Positions 9,597-21,913 of a stretch of 64,000 bases of DNA are shown here, one piece after another. Under the pieces are notes generated by a model, which saw only the letters and a list, made by a program, of their open reading frames with translations, had not been told where the DNA came from and did no database searches. Source of the stretch: Bidens hawaiensis (lineage: Eukaryota > Streptophyta > Magnoliopsida > Asterales > Asteraceae); the NCBI GenBank assembly GCA_021521415.1, contig JAIQDT010009166.1, positions 1-64,000 of the forward strand. Reading direction: 5' to 3'. Position 1 is the stretch's first letter. Each line of letters begins with the position of its first letter. The position numbers and the translations under genes were made by a program.

Positions 9597-12500
9597 TTAG
9601 GAGACGTTGCTGGCAGAAGCCATGTTCTGAAAGAGGTGTGGGTATTTTGTGCGCATCTGGTCTTCTCTTTCCCAAGTGAATTCAGGCTCACGCCTCGAGT
9701 TCCATTGAACCTTTACTAACTTGATTTTGCTTCTGCGTAACTTTTGTTCTTTCCAATCGGTTACTGCTATGGGTTCTTCTACGAAGTGCAGCTGTTTGTC
9801 AATATGAATTTCTCCCAATGGTAAAATCAACGTTTCGTCAGATAAACACTTCTTGAGGTTGGATACATGAAACGTATCATGAACTCCACTGAGTTCGGCG
9901 GGTAGACGGAGTTTATAAGCAACTGGACCGATCCTCTCCAGGATCTCAAATGGTCCAATGTAGCGCGGATTTAGCTTTCCTCGCTTACCGAAACGGGGGA
10001 CTCCCTTCCATGGAGAGACTTTCAAAAGTACTTTATCCCCCACTTGAAACTCCAACGGTTTCCTTTTCATATCAGCATAACTTTTCTGTCTGTCGCGTGC
10101 TGCCTTAAGGCGATCCCTTATCTGAAAAATCTTGTCTGTTGTTTCTTGGATCACTTCTGGACCAGTCATTTGCTTGTCGCCCACTTCAGCCCAACACAGT
10201 GGGGATCTACACTTGCGCCCATATAACGCTTCAAACGGTGCTGCCTTGAGGCTTGTGTGATAACTGTTATTGTAAGAAAATTCAACCAACGGAAGGTGGG
10301 TATCCCAACTACCTCCAAAATCGATCGCGCACGCGCGCAGCATATCTTCCAATGTCTGGATTGTTCGTTCGCTTTGTCCATCCGTTTGGGGGTGATAAGC
10401 CGTACTCATGTCCAGCCGAGTACCTAACCCCTCTTGTAATGATCTCCAAAACCTTGAGGTGAACCGACTATCTCTATCAGAAATGATGGACACTGGGACT
10501 CCATGTTTTGAAACTACTTATCGAATATATAGTCGGGCTAACTTTTCCATTTTATCAGTTTCTTTAATCGGCAGGAAGTGCGCTGACTTAGTTAGCCGAT
10601 CTACAATAACCCATATCGTGTCGTAACCCCCAGGTGTCCTTGGTAGTTTGGTGATGAAATCCATGGAGATTTGTTCCCACTTCCACATGGGAATTTCTGG
10701 CTGTTGAAGTAACCCCGACGGCTTCTGGTATTCAGCCTTTACCTTTGAACACGTCAGGCACTTACTGACATGTGTCGCGATGGCGCCTTTAAGATTGGGC
10801 CACCAATACAACATTTTAACATCTTGGTACATCTTGTCTGCGCCAGGATGTACGGAATACCGCGTCTTGTGAGCTTCGTTTAATACCTGCTCGCGCAGTC
10901 CTCCCTTGAGAGGGACCCATATGCGGTTGGCATAATATCGAGTGTTCCCTTTAAGTTCCAAATTCTTAATCATACCCCCAAGGGATTCAGTTTTAACAAA
11001 CTCTGGTTTCAAGGCTTCTTGCTGAGCGTCTCGGATGCGCGTAGAGAGCTCTGCGTGAATTGTTAGCTTTAGGGCCTTGACCCGTAGTGTTTTTATTCGC
11101 TCCTTTCTGCTTAGCGCGTCTGCTACCACATTCGCTTTCCCCGGATGATACTTGATCTCGCAATCATAATCATTCAACAATTCAACCCATCTTCGTTGCC
11201 TCATGTTTAAATCCTTCTGATTGAATATATGTTGGAGGCTCTTATGATCCGTAAAGATTACACATTTCGTACCGTAGAGGTAATGGCGCCAAATCTTTAG
11301 CGCGAAGACAACCGCTCCAAGTTCTAAATCATGCGTTGTGTAGTTCTTTTCATTGGTCTTGAGTTGGCGCGAGGCATACGCTATAACTTTGTCTCGCTGC
11401 ATAAGGACACATCCGAGTCCCTGGTGTGAAGCGTCGCAGTAAACGACGATGTCATCCGTCCCCTCTGGTAAAGATAAAATTGGCGCACTACATAACTTCT
11501 GTTTCAACATTTGAAATGCCGCTTCCTGATTCTTGCCCCAAATAAACGCCTTGTCTTTCTGAGTTAGCGCGGTCAGAGGTAGAGCTATCTTGGAGAAGTT
11601 CTCAATGAAGCGTCGATAGTAGCCAGCTAGTCCGAGGAATTGCCTCACCTCAGTTGGGGTTTTTGGCGCTTCCCAGTTTTCGATGGCTTTAACCTTAGAA
11701 GGATCGACGTGTATTCCTTTCTCGTTTACAACGTGACCGAGAAAGTGAACCTCTCTAAGCCAAAACTCACATTTAGAAAACTTTGCATACAACCTTTCTT
11801 TCCTTAACAATTCCAAAATCAACCTCAAGTGTTGCTCATGCTCGGCCTTGGTTCGAGAGTAAATTAGAATATCATCTATAAACACAATCACAAACTTGTC
11901 CAAGTATGGTTTGCACACACGGTTCATCAGATCCATGAATATAGCCGGCGCATTAGTTAGCCCGAAAGGCATCACTAAGAACTCATAATGGCCATATCTG
12001 GTTCGGAAGGCTGTCTTTGGCGCGTCTTCCTCATGGACCCTAAGTTGGTGGTATCCTGACCGTAGATCTATCTTCGAATAATAACTGGATCCCTGCAACT
12101 GGTCAAATAAGTCGTCAATCCTCGGTAAGGGGTACCGATTTTTGACTGTCAGCTTATTCAGCTCCCTGTAGTCAATACACATCCGGAACGAACCATCCTT
12201 CTTCTTAACAAACAGTACTGGAGCTCCCCAAGGTGAAAAGCTTGGGCGTATGAAACCCTTATCCAAAAGTTCCTGTAACTGATTGGATAGCTCTTGTATC
12301 TCAGATGGAGCTAATCGATAAGGCGCTCGGGCTACTGGCGCAGCTCCTGGGACCAAATCAATTCGAAACTCGATTTGTCGCGGTGGCGGCAATCCGGGCA
12401 GATCTTTAGGAAAAACTTCTGGAAATTCGCGCACTACAGGTAAGTCTTCAATTCTTCGCTCATCTCCCTTCTCTATTACATGCGCCAGGAAGGCGTAGTA

Positions 12501-14060
12501 CCCTTTCCTTAGGCACTTGCGCGCCTTTAGGCACGAAATCAGTTTCGTCGCAACTCCCTTTCTTTCCCCTTGAATCATCAAAGTTTCTCCGTTCAACAGT
12601 GGAATCCGAACCTGCTTCTCATGACAAACAATCTCCGCGAGATTCTCGACCAACCAATCCATACCTACCACAATATCGAAACTTCCCAAATCTATTGGCA
12701 ACAAGTTTATATTGAACTCATGACCTCCCATGACTAATACACATTGCTCAGTCCTTTCATTCGCGCATAACTGCCTACCATTGGCTAGTTCTATAGTATA
12801 AGGTTTGTCTAGCCTACTGGTCGCTAAGCCCAGGGAGTTTTTAAACTCATGGGATATAAAACTTAGGTCAGCGCCAGTATCAAATAAGACAGATGCATAA
12901 TGACCGTTAAGCAAAAACGTACCGGTTACCACATTCGGCTCTTCCTTTGCTTCACCCGCGCCGATCACAAAAGCTCTCCCGCGAGCTTGGTTTCCTTTCT
13001 GTGGGCAATCCCGACTGAAGTGTCCAGGCTTCCCGCATGCGTAGCAGCTGTCGCTCGATCCAGCTTCTCTGATGCGACAATTCATCGCCTTGTGTCCTGG
13101 TCTGCCACATTTGGCGCATTCGATTTTTGCGCATTCACCCTCGTGGTGATACTTGCATTTGCTGCACCATGGGCGAGGCCCGCTGTATCCTTTCCTTGAT
13201 GGTTCCGCGGCTTGAATCGCGTAAACCCTTGTGCTTTCCTGCTTCTTGGGCGGTGGCTGCTTGAAGTCTGACCCTCGGTGGGAGTTCCATTTCCTCTTGG
13301 AGTCAGAGGTTCGCTGCTCGTTCAAGCGAGCGGTCAACATACCCGCATGAACCGTATCCCTTGTAAGGGTGATGGCTCGCGCAACTGCCTCGTCAAAGGT
13401 CGGAGGTGCGGCGGCGTTGAGCGGGACTCTAACGACAGGAGGTAACCCAAAGATGTACCTCTCGATTTTCTTTTCTTCTGTGTTTGCCATGTCTGGCACC
13501 AGCTGGCAAAGCTCGTTGAAACGATTGGTGTAGGCATCGATATCCGTTCCTATCATGGTGTGGTTCCAGAATTCTTGTTGCAAGCTCTGAATTTCTGCGC
13601 GAGAGCAGAACTTTCTCATCATCATTTCTTTCAATTCTTCCCAGGTCTTGTGAAGAGCAACTTCTCGCCCCAAAGTCTTTACTTGGAGCTTCCACCAAGA
13701 CGAAGCTGCTTCTTGGAACATGCAGGTCGCGTAAAGGACCTTCTGGTTTTCACTACATCCGCTGATGGAGAGAATGGTCTCCATGTTGTCAATCCAATTG
13801 TAGAGCCCAATGGCTCCTTCGGTGCCTTTGAACGGCCAAGGCCTACAGGCCATGAATGTTTTATAGGAGCATCCTTTGTTCAAGGCTCCTGATTCGGGTT
13901 CTGGGGTCTCGTTCTCTTGGCGACCCTGACTAGATTCGGCCTTGCTGGCCTCATGCGTTGCAATCGCCTGCGCGATTATTTCTGCGAGCTCCTCGGGTGT
14001 CATGGTAATTCCCTTGGCTCTGGTTGGAGGCATTCTTTTCATAAAAAGAAAATATAACAA
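9597..14060 (-). pseudogene. Gag-pol polyprotein of G1 with one nonsense codon
   Basis: One frame of about 1488 codons interrupted only by TAA at 10518-10520. Residues 1-390 are Gag, with CCHC knuckles at 315-328 and 339-352. Protease D-T-G-A-D is at 394-398. Reverse transcriptase has F-I-D-D at 727-730, and RNase H acidic residues are in Y-C-D-A-S, L-E-L-G, T-D-H-K and A-D-A-L. Integrase follows with its HHCC zinc site and D, D and E in M-D-F-I, S-D-R-D and Q-S-E-R. The last 70 residues (V-K-V-Q-W then F-T-W-E-R) resemble a chromodomain, which in this clade steers integration to chromatin. The stop falls in integrase between the first and second catalytic Asp, so the encoded integrase would be truncated. 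Gag to RNase H remains intact. Confidence 0.95.
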
Positions 14061-14250
14061 ACTTAGCGCATGTACTCAGAGCACATAATGTTCTTATCTC
14101 TAGACACTGTGACCCGTGTTCCTAAGTGCGTGTGTGATTTTTCTTTTGAAAATATTCTTTTGAAAATATTCTTTGAAAAATATTTCATGCGATTCCCCAA
14201 AGGTTATAGTCTAGGTTAAAAACTTCTTTTCCTAGTTCGCTATAACCAGG

Positions 14251-14262
14251 GCTCTGATACCA
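14251..14262 (-). other. Primer-binding site of G1 (initiator Met tRNA)
   Basis: Minus-strand TGGTATCAGAGC, three bases from the LTR edge at 14266. Confidence 0.92.
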
Positions 14263-14265
14263 ATC

Positions 14266-16536
14266 TGTCACACCCGGCCCTGAGCGGCGGAAACAGCCGG
14301 GCGCGCACGAGTGGGGATTGATAATTAAGCACGGGCCATTGCAAAACATTCAAAGATTTTTATTGCGCATGAGAAGTTTATTACAAACACATTACATTGT
14401 TCAAAGATTACAAAAAGAAACATCCAAGTATAAAACTGAAGATTTCCTCGCCATATCCCCTTGCGCGGCGGGTAACCGTGCGCATCGAGGGGATAAAACC
14501 AAAATCTTCCAAAAAGCTTGTTTTAGATGTTCAGCGTGTGGTGCTCTAAGTATGACTCCATGCGCTACCTAGTTATCTCCTGAAAGACACGTAAAAACAT
14601 TTGAATCAGTATAAACTGAGTGAGTTCACAAGTTTTAGTAACTGGATAAAATCATTCTGAAACATTTCTGGCAACCTCATTAACATCTGCTTGGTAAAAT
14701 CGTATTAACACATAATTCTGACAATATTCTGATAAAAATCGTTCCGCGGGTTACGCGTGAACAAATTCTGGATACGGTGCTCGTCTATGTAAGTGGCGCA
14801 GCCACTACGAGCTAAAATAACGTAAAACCGTCCCGCGAGTTACGCGCAGACGTTTCTGGAAAACTATGCTCGTCTATGCAAAGAGGCATTGCCCCTACGA
14901 GCTAAGGATACTGTCCCGCGGGTTACGCGCGAACAATTCTGAGAAACTGTGCTCGTCCATGCAAAGAGGCATTGCCCCTACGAGCTAAGGATACCGTCCC
15001 GCGGGTTACGCGCAGACGTTGTGCCGGAAAACAAGGCGCTCGTCCATGCAAAGAGGCGCGACCCCTACGAGCGGGCTCAACCCCATAGTACTGCCCCATG
15101 CCAGGCACTCGTCCATGCAAAGAGGTGCGACCCCTACGAGTGGGCGGATCAAACCAGCAGTCCCTACCCTTAGAGTTCCAATGGTAAAGTGATCACTTAC
15201 TCGAGTTCTAGCGCACATACATTGAAAACCTTAGATAACCGTTTGCATTGCTCATCATGAAACATAACTTAAACACATAATCGCTTGCATAGCTTGTAAG
15301 TATACCATGATAAAACATTATTTAAGTACGTGTCCCTCGCCCCGAAAGCAGTTTAAAAACAGTGAAAACAGTGAAAATAGGGGCTGTGAGACTCACCTGT
15401 GGTTCTTGTTAAGAGATTAATCGAGATTCGGGTTTTCTTGGTGTTGGCCTCGGAATCGAAGGTCTAGAATACGATTAAATAACAAGTATATATATTAAGA
15501 TCAAGAAATAGGAGAATATAAGGGTTGGATAGTAGGTCTCAAGGTTATATTCTCGGCTTACCTAGTAACAGGATCGGAGCTGGAAACAACGGATGCTTGG
15601 GAAAGGATTAGTGCAAGTTTGTAGTTCTTTGAAGTGTGTTTTGGGTGATAATTTAGGCTACAAATTTATAGGCAAACTCAAGGGAACACAATCCCTTGCT
15701 TTAGGGGATTGAAATCTTTTCATATCTAAATGTAATGATGATAAAGTATGGAAGTTATTATTATTTACTTAAGAGTGGAGTGGTGGATAAAAGATTTTGA
15801 TTTGATTTGGACAGAACATGCAGGTCTGGGGTTGGTGAGAATAGGGTGGCTGACAGTTGACTTTTCATGTTACAGTGTGCTTTTTCAGGTACTTTTGTCA
15901 GTGTACAGTAAAAAGTGGAAAATCTCTGAAACACGCTACTGTTTCCTTTCGGGCGGGAGTAATCTCCTTAACTGGAGAATAGACCAAGTGTTCTGCGCGT
16001 ATAACTTGGTGCGCATAGCTTTCTGCGTATAGGACATGTTTTTGCTGCGGGTAGGTGCGTAACCTTCTCGCAGTTAGGGACATTTGAGTTTCATTTGTAG
16101 ATTCTCCAGGTGGTCTTGGTATTTCAACATAGTGATCAGTCATGTTGAAGTCAATTCCATCTTGGAGCTTCAGACAAACTAGCTCTCAACGTTCCCGCCA
16201 TGCGGGTAGGTTAGTTCCCTTCCGCACGCGCATAAACGATGTAGGATGCACCCGCCTTAGCATCATGCGGGATGGTCAACCCATAGACAACATAACGTTT
16301 AAGTTACATGAAAACATAAAGCCAAATCATTCACGCATGGCGCATATAACATATGCTCACGCTGGTTCTTAACATGGTGCGCTCGCGCAGGTTGCACATA
16401 ACAACTGCACGCGCTGACTAACATGGCGCGCTCGCGCAGGGCGCACATAACAAATGCACGCGCTTAATATTTACAATCACCTAATTATTAGGTCGATTAC
16501 TTAGCTTATGGGTTTGGGAAATTACCGGTTGTCACA
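14266..16536 (-). repeat. 5' LTR of G1 (2271 bp)
   Basis: Upstream LTR in element orientation; it supplies the promoter for gag-pol. Same ends, length and internal repeats as 7291-9561. The sequence between 14061 and the primer site holds no further ORF, in contrast to G2. Confidence 0.96.
15664..15670 (-). promoter_or_regulatory. TATA box of G1 5' LTR
   Basis: Minus-strand TATAAAT about 1.4 kb upstream of the primer site. If it is the true promoter, the R-U5 leader is long and carries the hairpin minisatellite (14735-15145) in the RNA. Confidence 0.55.
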
Positions 16537-18909
16537 ATCAGGGGGAGAACCAACCCATTTCAACACCACCAACCACACCACTAGCCACACCACCTTACTC
16601 ACCACCACCACATGACCAATCCCCACCTCCCCAAACCTTTGACCATGAACCTTACATTCCAGAAACCATCCCTATACACTTACAAAACTTCCCACCAACA
16701 CCAACTCAATCACCAACAACAACTCAATCTCCTACCCATTTCCAAACCCAAGACCCACCCATAGACCAAACCTTAGACCAACTCATAACCCAAAGACCAC
16801 CTGAACCTTTCTCTACTTCACCACCACTAACCCCTCCCTCTGGTACTTACATTTTTTACAGGAATTTGGACCTTATGATGGAAAATGCCCCTTTGAGGAA
16901 GAGGAATAAAGAGGTGTTGAAAGAAAATACAGAGTTGAAACAACAACTGGTACTTGCTCAATTAAAAACTCCAACCCTTGAGGCGGAGGTTGAGAAGATC
17001 TCAGCTGCCCTAAAACAGGGGGAGAATATTTAAGAGGCCAATCTCACTGATGAAATTGTGGATGAGGAGATGGTGGATACAGGAATGAAAGGAATTGATA
17101 CTGATGGTTTGAAAAGTATATTAAATGCATATGATGAGAGTGATGATGAGGATAGTGGTGAAAGGATGATTTTTGATGAAGATTATGAAGGTGATATATC
17201 TGGTGATGATGAACAGAACTATGATGCGAACAATGAAGTGTTGAATACTATTGAAAGAGAGGTTGATGATGAGTTGTTAAGAAAAGAGAAAGAGAGTGAT
17301 GCTGAACTGAGAAATCAAACTACTGAAGATATAGTAACAACTGAAGCACTAGCAATTGATATTGTGGCTACATATGTACAGACTGAAGCAAATTCTACTT
17401 AAGTTATGATAGATGTTATGAATGCCACTGATATACAAACTGATGTAATGAATGAAGATAATGTAACTGAGGAGCTAATTTTAACTGAGCAACAAACTAT
17501 TGAAGAAAGCTCCAAGAGGGTTGTACATGGCAAGGAGGTGAGTGACTTGAGTGATGGCGTTGATAACTTTTCCCCTGAAACAGAAGTGGAAAAGAAAAGA
17601 AGATTAGAAAAGGGGAAAGCTATTGCTAATGTTGATGAGGAAGAAGAGCATGTTAGGGCAAATGTTGAGGAAGAGGAAGAGGAAGAGGATCAGAATGCTG
17701 CTGCCGCTAGAAGGCTTGAACAAGTTATAAATGAAACTTGGAAGAGGGAAATCATTGCCCAAACCCTAACTGCTGAAGAGCTGGCAGAGCAAGAAAATTT
17801 GATTGATCAGGCCAACATTGCAAAAGTTTTTGATGAAGATGGTGTTGAGGAACAAGAGGTGATTGAAACCTTGATAAAGATGAAAAGGGCTGAAGAGGTT
17901 GATAATTCCTTAGCCATGGTTGTAAGTATGTTCAGTCAATCCCAAAATCAACCTGAGAAGAAGACTGAGAAAGCTGAACAGGAAGAACCTTCAAAGAAAT
18001 GGGAAACTAAAGAAACAATAGAAACATTGCGGGTAAAGATCTCAAGTTGCATGAGGAGTTCACAACAAAAGTGAATAGATTTGTAAAGATGTACACAAGA
18101 AAAAGGAAGGCTAATGAACAGGCTCCTAAAAACAAGTCAGCAAAAAGGGCTGAGTGGGATAATAAAAATGAATGTTTTGTTGAAAGTCCTGAAGAGCACG
18201 AAAGCCCTTTAAGGCCTGTTCCAATCAAGATACTAAGGCCTGATGATTTACCATATCTAAAAAAAGACAGATGGGATGATAAAAATGAGTATTTTGTTGA
18301 AAGCCTAGAGGAGTAGGCAAGTCCAATAAGGCCTACACCAATTCAGATAGTTAGGCCTGAGGATTTACTCAATCCTGAGGAATCAAAAATTGATGCTGTG
18401 AATGAATCTACTGAAAAGGAAGATACGACTGAAGAAGATGATAATGATGAACAAGGTGATAAGACTGCTTAGGCTGTGAAGGTTGATATTATGTCCCCAC
18501 ATGTTAACAAAGGGTAAATATTCAACAAAGTCTGGATGAAGCTCAAAGGAATAATCCATTAATTGTGAAACTAACCACATTGGGCATAAGTTTGAAGATC
18601 TGGCTCCACTTTCTATTGAGGAGTTGCAAAAGTTAATTGAGAAAGAGAATGATGAGATTAAAAGGAGAATGCAGAAAATGAACCGTGAATCCTTGTGATA
18701 TATAGATTATTTGAGAGGCTGTGAATTCTAAGAAAAGGATTTGATATCTATTTATTTAAGTTATTAGTCAGAGTCTAGTTTAGTCGTCGCTAGTGTTCTT
18801 TGGGTTCGATATCCGGACTTCGTTAGGCTTTACTACAGTTGATAGATACACTTGCCTGTCTAGTGGTCTAGCATTAGGATAGTCTAGATTTATAAATATA
18901 AAACTAGAG

Positions 18910-19075
18910 TGTCTTGGTTAGGTTAAGTTTTTAATAGACCGTTTCGCACATCAGCAACGACTAAGTATGGAAACCGAGCACACATGGACATCCAAGCAGG
19001 GTTTTACTTGTCCTAGCAATGTATTTTGCCTATCGGGCAAGGTTATCTTCTTGAAGTCTCCGTGAATAAACTAAA
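18910..19075 (+). repeat. Fragment of a C3-type copia LTR at the end of C1
   Basis: The stretch around 18970-19070 aligns with 35135-35260 in the left LTR of C3 (shared phrases TATGGAA, TCCAAGCA, GGTTTTACTT, GCAAGGTTATCTTCT). It is probably the start of the 3' LTR of C1 and is cut off near 19075. The left edge is uncertain. The spacer 18699-18909 between ORF and fragment shows no gene. Confidence 0.5.
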
Positions 19076-20292
19076 TTGTGTAGCATCTGTTTGTTACTTC
19101 ATATGCTCAGCCACTTAATAATTCACCAGCAAAATACCGAATATGCCCCCGCTGTTAATCTGTAATACCAGCAGCCTTTAAAACAATTTTGCAGCAGCAA
19201 ACATGAAAACCAGCAGCTGTATATTTACAGAAATACCCCTGCAACAACATGAAATAATAATCCTGCCCTTGTGTTAGTTAATAACCATATCAGCAGACTA
19301 AAACATTTCCGATTCAGCAGCGGAGATATTACAAAATTGTCATTATAAATACTCGGAAGTCAACATCTGTCCGAGAGTAGTACTATGCTCGAAACAAACA
19401 TATCAGCAGCCAAATAATCATAACTTGTTTGGATATTAGCAAACACATAGAAAATGTGAAGTTAAACTCAGTAGCAAGTAGTTTAAACAATCTGCCTAAA
19501 TCAAGTACTGTAGAATCTTAAAATACTTGTGAATAATGAAAACTCGGTAGCTGCAGCATCTTGTATTAACCTCATGTGTTGAAACCATTACTCATTCCAT
19601 GTACTTGTGCATCAATTTTCAATTCTTTCTTCACACACAAAGTGTTCGGGACCATAATCTGCTATATAATGGCTCGAACATAAACTAACCAAATCAATAG
19701 CAATCCGAACTATTCGTGACCATATCTGGCTGCTCCTTCATACAAATCCATATATTTCAAATCCGAAATAAGCACCTCAATCATGAAATTAATTATACAA
19801 ATTAACTCCAAACACATCATAATCATCATATGAACCAGAAACAACCTTCAATTTGCCTTAAGTAACATCGATATTGTTTTTCCCCAAACTTTGAACAAAT
19901 GAGCACTAAAATCATAAATCTGAAATTAAACACTTGCTACCCGAACTTAAACATTAAAATCTCATTAATTAATCTCCAAATCATCAGTCTATCAACAATC
20001 ATTCATCAATTTCATCAAACACTCAGAATTAGAAAATCAAATATAAACGAGTTCGATCAAAATACGAACCAAAAAATGTAGATCTGGATGAATTTGAACT
20101 TCTAAACGTGAAATTGATATTGAATCTCCGAACTAATCATCAACCCAAAATCAATTCACAGAAATCATCTTCAAATAATCAAATTTCATCCAAAAACTTG
20201 CAAAAAACCCAACAACTAATTTTAACGTCCATGGTGGATTCAAGAGCGAATTGAATCAAATTCAACGGTTAGTCTGAACGACTCGGTAACCT

Positions 20293-20304
20293 GCTCTAAT
20301 ACCA
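20293..20304 (-). other. Primer-binding site, one mismatch to initiator Met tRNA
   Basis: Minus-strand TGGTATTAGAGC differs by one base from the usual TGGTATCAGAGC and lies two bases from the LTR edge. Confidence 0.7.
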
Positions 20305-20306
20305 AT

Positions 20307-20816
20307 TGACATAACTGAGCCCCGGTGCGGAAGCGTGTACATAAACGGTGATAAACGATATCAGTTCAGGATCAATCTACAACATGTATTCAGTCTTGAA
20401 TAATATTTAGACAGATGAGATGCATTGGGAGAGAGCCTAATTCAATTAACAATAATCAATAAAGTAGGATGAACAATTGCAATCGAAACACAATAGATAG
20501 ATGCAGTAGTATGATTTTATTAACCGAATGATTTTCATGAAGAACACTCATACATACATTCATATATACTAAAGAAATATCATCCACCCCGGGAGAACTC
20601 ATCTCGGGGAGAAGATTCTCACATTGGGATAAAACCTTAGATCTCAATCAAAATACACAATGCACTTAATCATTATAGACAAATGAATAAAATATCTATT
20701 TATACTAGTCTAGTATGACTTGGTCTTCACGCCATGCACCCTTGGTTGAGACCAAACAATATATTTTTCACCTACATATAAATTCGATGCGTCGGCCTAA
20801 AATATAAAACCCAACA
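20307..20816 (-). repeat. LTR of truncated element (510 bp)
   Basis: Starts TGACATAACTGAGCCCCGG and ends ...AAACCCAACA. It aligns along its length with the solo LTR at 54082-54616, though with many differences. A minus-strand TATAAAT is at 20698-20704. Confidence 0.8.
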
Positions 20817-21420
20817 ACGATGATGACGAGCAATCCATTATTAACTAAAAAAATTAATTTAAAATTATGTAGGTATATGAGTTTTATATATGTAGTGTAG
20901 GCATATATAACCAAAAGGCACACTGACCAAACAGTTAATATTTATTGTTAAACGCTTATAGTACGCTCACAAATTAAAAATGAAAAGACACTTTTAAAGT
21001 ATACCCACAGACGAATAGTAACTCTATAAAAAAAAAAGGGTGTTCCACGCTTGGGAAATGCTCACACTTGTCTCTTGTGATTTTTTTAGACTAGAAATTA
21101 ATTACATTTATATCACTTGTCAAAATGGGGAAAATATTTCTGTATTATAAAATTGTCAAAAATAATTTGGGAAATTAATTACATTTATACCTACTCACCT
21201 GTCAAAAATCTTGGAAAAATATTTTTGTAATGATAGCCTACATTCAAGTTAATTAAAACAAAAAAACCTATATCTCACGCTTGTGTTACGCTTTAAATAA
21301 ACCATACCTTACTTGATAGGCTACAAATCAACTTAACTACATTAAATTGCAAAAATTAAATTTTTGGTGTATATATTGTAACATCTATTTTATTATCCAA
21401 TCACACTAACATTTTCAAAA
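20817..21420. other. AT-rich non-coding stretch, possible CACTA subterminal region
   Basis: No ORF. It contains spaced pairs of ACGCTT-like motifs at 20951 and 21276 and a single copy near 21040. Similar pairs occur on the other side of C2 at 34266 and 34432. I infer that C2 inserted into the subterminal region of the CACTA transposon whose coding part starts at 34699. Its terminal inverted repeat was not located. Confidence 0.4.
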
Positions 21421-21832
21421 TGTAGGTTCCCAGTCGGATCTACACGGAATATATCGTTCTACGTAGGTGCGGAATCCCTACGTAAGACGTTACGAGCGTA
21501 GAAGACGATACGAGCTAACACAATCAAACACACGTTACAATAAACAAAGACACGTTGTATTGCAACCGAAAACACGTGATATCAATCACAAACACTGGAC
21601 AACTCGTTACAACTCGATACCATGATTAACTCAACTCAGCCGTAACCTAGCTGATTATATATGCGACAACTTCGCCTAGCATGTTCAGGCGAAGTTGTCC
21701 CTAACTTCGCTTGTTCCACAAGTTCGCCTATATCAAGCGAACTTGTGAGAACTTCGCTTACATACATAACACAAATCCAACTAACACGATTACAGACACT
21801 TGACACTGAACTACTGACATCATGCACCAACA
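21421..21832 (-). repeat. 3' LTR of C2 (412 bp)
   Basis: Plus-strand TGTAGGTTCC...GCACCAACA. It carries inverted repeats built from AACTTCGCC/GGCGAAGTT (21665-21770), upstream of a minus-strand TATATAAT at 21654-21661. The other copy, at 33355-33766, differs at a handful of sites. Confidence 0.95.
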
Positions 21833-21845
21833 GACTCCCCCTTGG
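21833..21845 (-). other. Polypurine tract of C2
   Basis: Minus-strand CCAAGGGGGAGTC abuts the 3' LTR. Confidence 0.85.
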
Positions 21846-21913
21846 CAGTAGCTTCATATCTTTATCTTCAAACACGTGTCTTGTAATCTTGAACAATCTT
21901 GGATCTTTCGTCT

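Larger units (their letters stand above)
7291..16536 (-). mobile_element. Ty3/Gypsy chromovirus G1, complete (9246 bp)
   Basis: Full-length minus-strand element: LTR 14266-16536, primer site 14251-14262, gag-pol 14060-9597, polypurine tract 9571-9562, LTR 7291-9561. The 5-bp target duplication ATCAG is perfect (7286-7290 and 16537-16541), and removing the element plus one copy restores the copia ORF of C1 in a continuous Gly-rich to Pro-rich stretch. The LTRs are the same length and differ at only three sites that I noticed, so insertion was recent. The C-terminal domain after integrase looks like the chromodomain of the Tekay/Del clade. The one visible lesion is a nonsense codon in integrase. 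Confidence 0.97.
6370..18698 (+). pseudogene. Post-pol ORF copy C, split by G1
   Basis: Begins near 6370 after a TGTGTTCAG that resembles an intron acceptor. Residues such as L-Q-L-H-D-D-D-H-N-P-T-N-F-N, F-P-N-L-Y-R-F-L-I-H and Y-P-R-F-L-Q form the N-terminal domain (6630-7040). An acidic region follows to 7290. After G1 the frame resumes in the Pro-rich linker (16542-16860), a coiled coil (16880-17030), acidic blocks (17058-18074) and a tail in which a segment of about 40 residues, with F-V-E-S and R-P-x-P-I-x-I-x-R-P, occurs twice (18150-18370). It ends near 18698. Stops at 6393, 6468, 7038, 17031, 17400, 18072 and 18314 make it non-functional. Confidence 0.7.
4092..19075 (+). mobile_element. 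Ty1/Copia element C1, 3' part with triplicated post-pol ORF
   Basis: Plus-strand remnant, split by G1 at 7291-16536. It contains three tandem copies of a decayed ORF (listed as A, B and C) followed by a spacer and a fragment similar to the LTR of C3 (about 18910-19075). The copies share an acidic domain, a Pro-rich linker and a coiled coil. The related ORF of C2 lies 3' of pol, so I infer that pol of C1 lay to the left, beyond G0. Both outer ends are missing. Confidence 0.65.
19076..20816 (-). mobile_element. Truncated non-coding LTR retrotransposon, minus strand
   Basis: The right part is an LTR (20307-20816) with a primer site just left of it, which fixes the orientation as minus. The 1.2 kb of internal sequence (19076-20292) is AT-rich, has many CAGCAG phrases and no coding potential on either strand that I can support. 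No second LTR is found at its left edge, so the element is truncated where it meets the C1 fragment. It is probably a large non-autonomous derivative. A related solo LTR is at 54082-54616. Confidence 0.55.
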
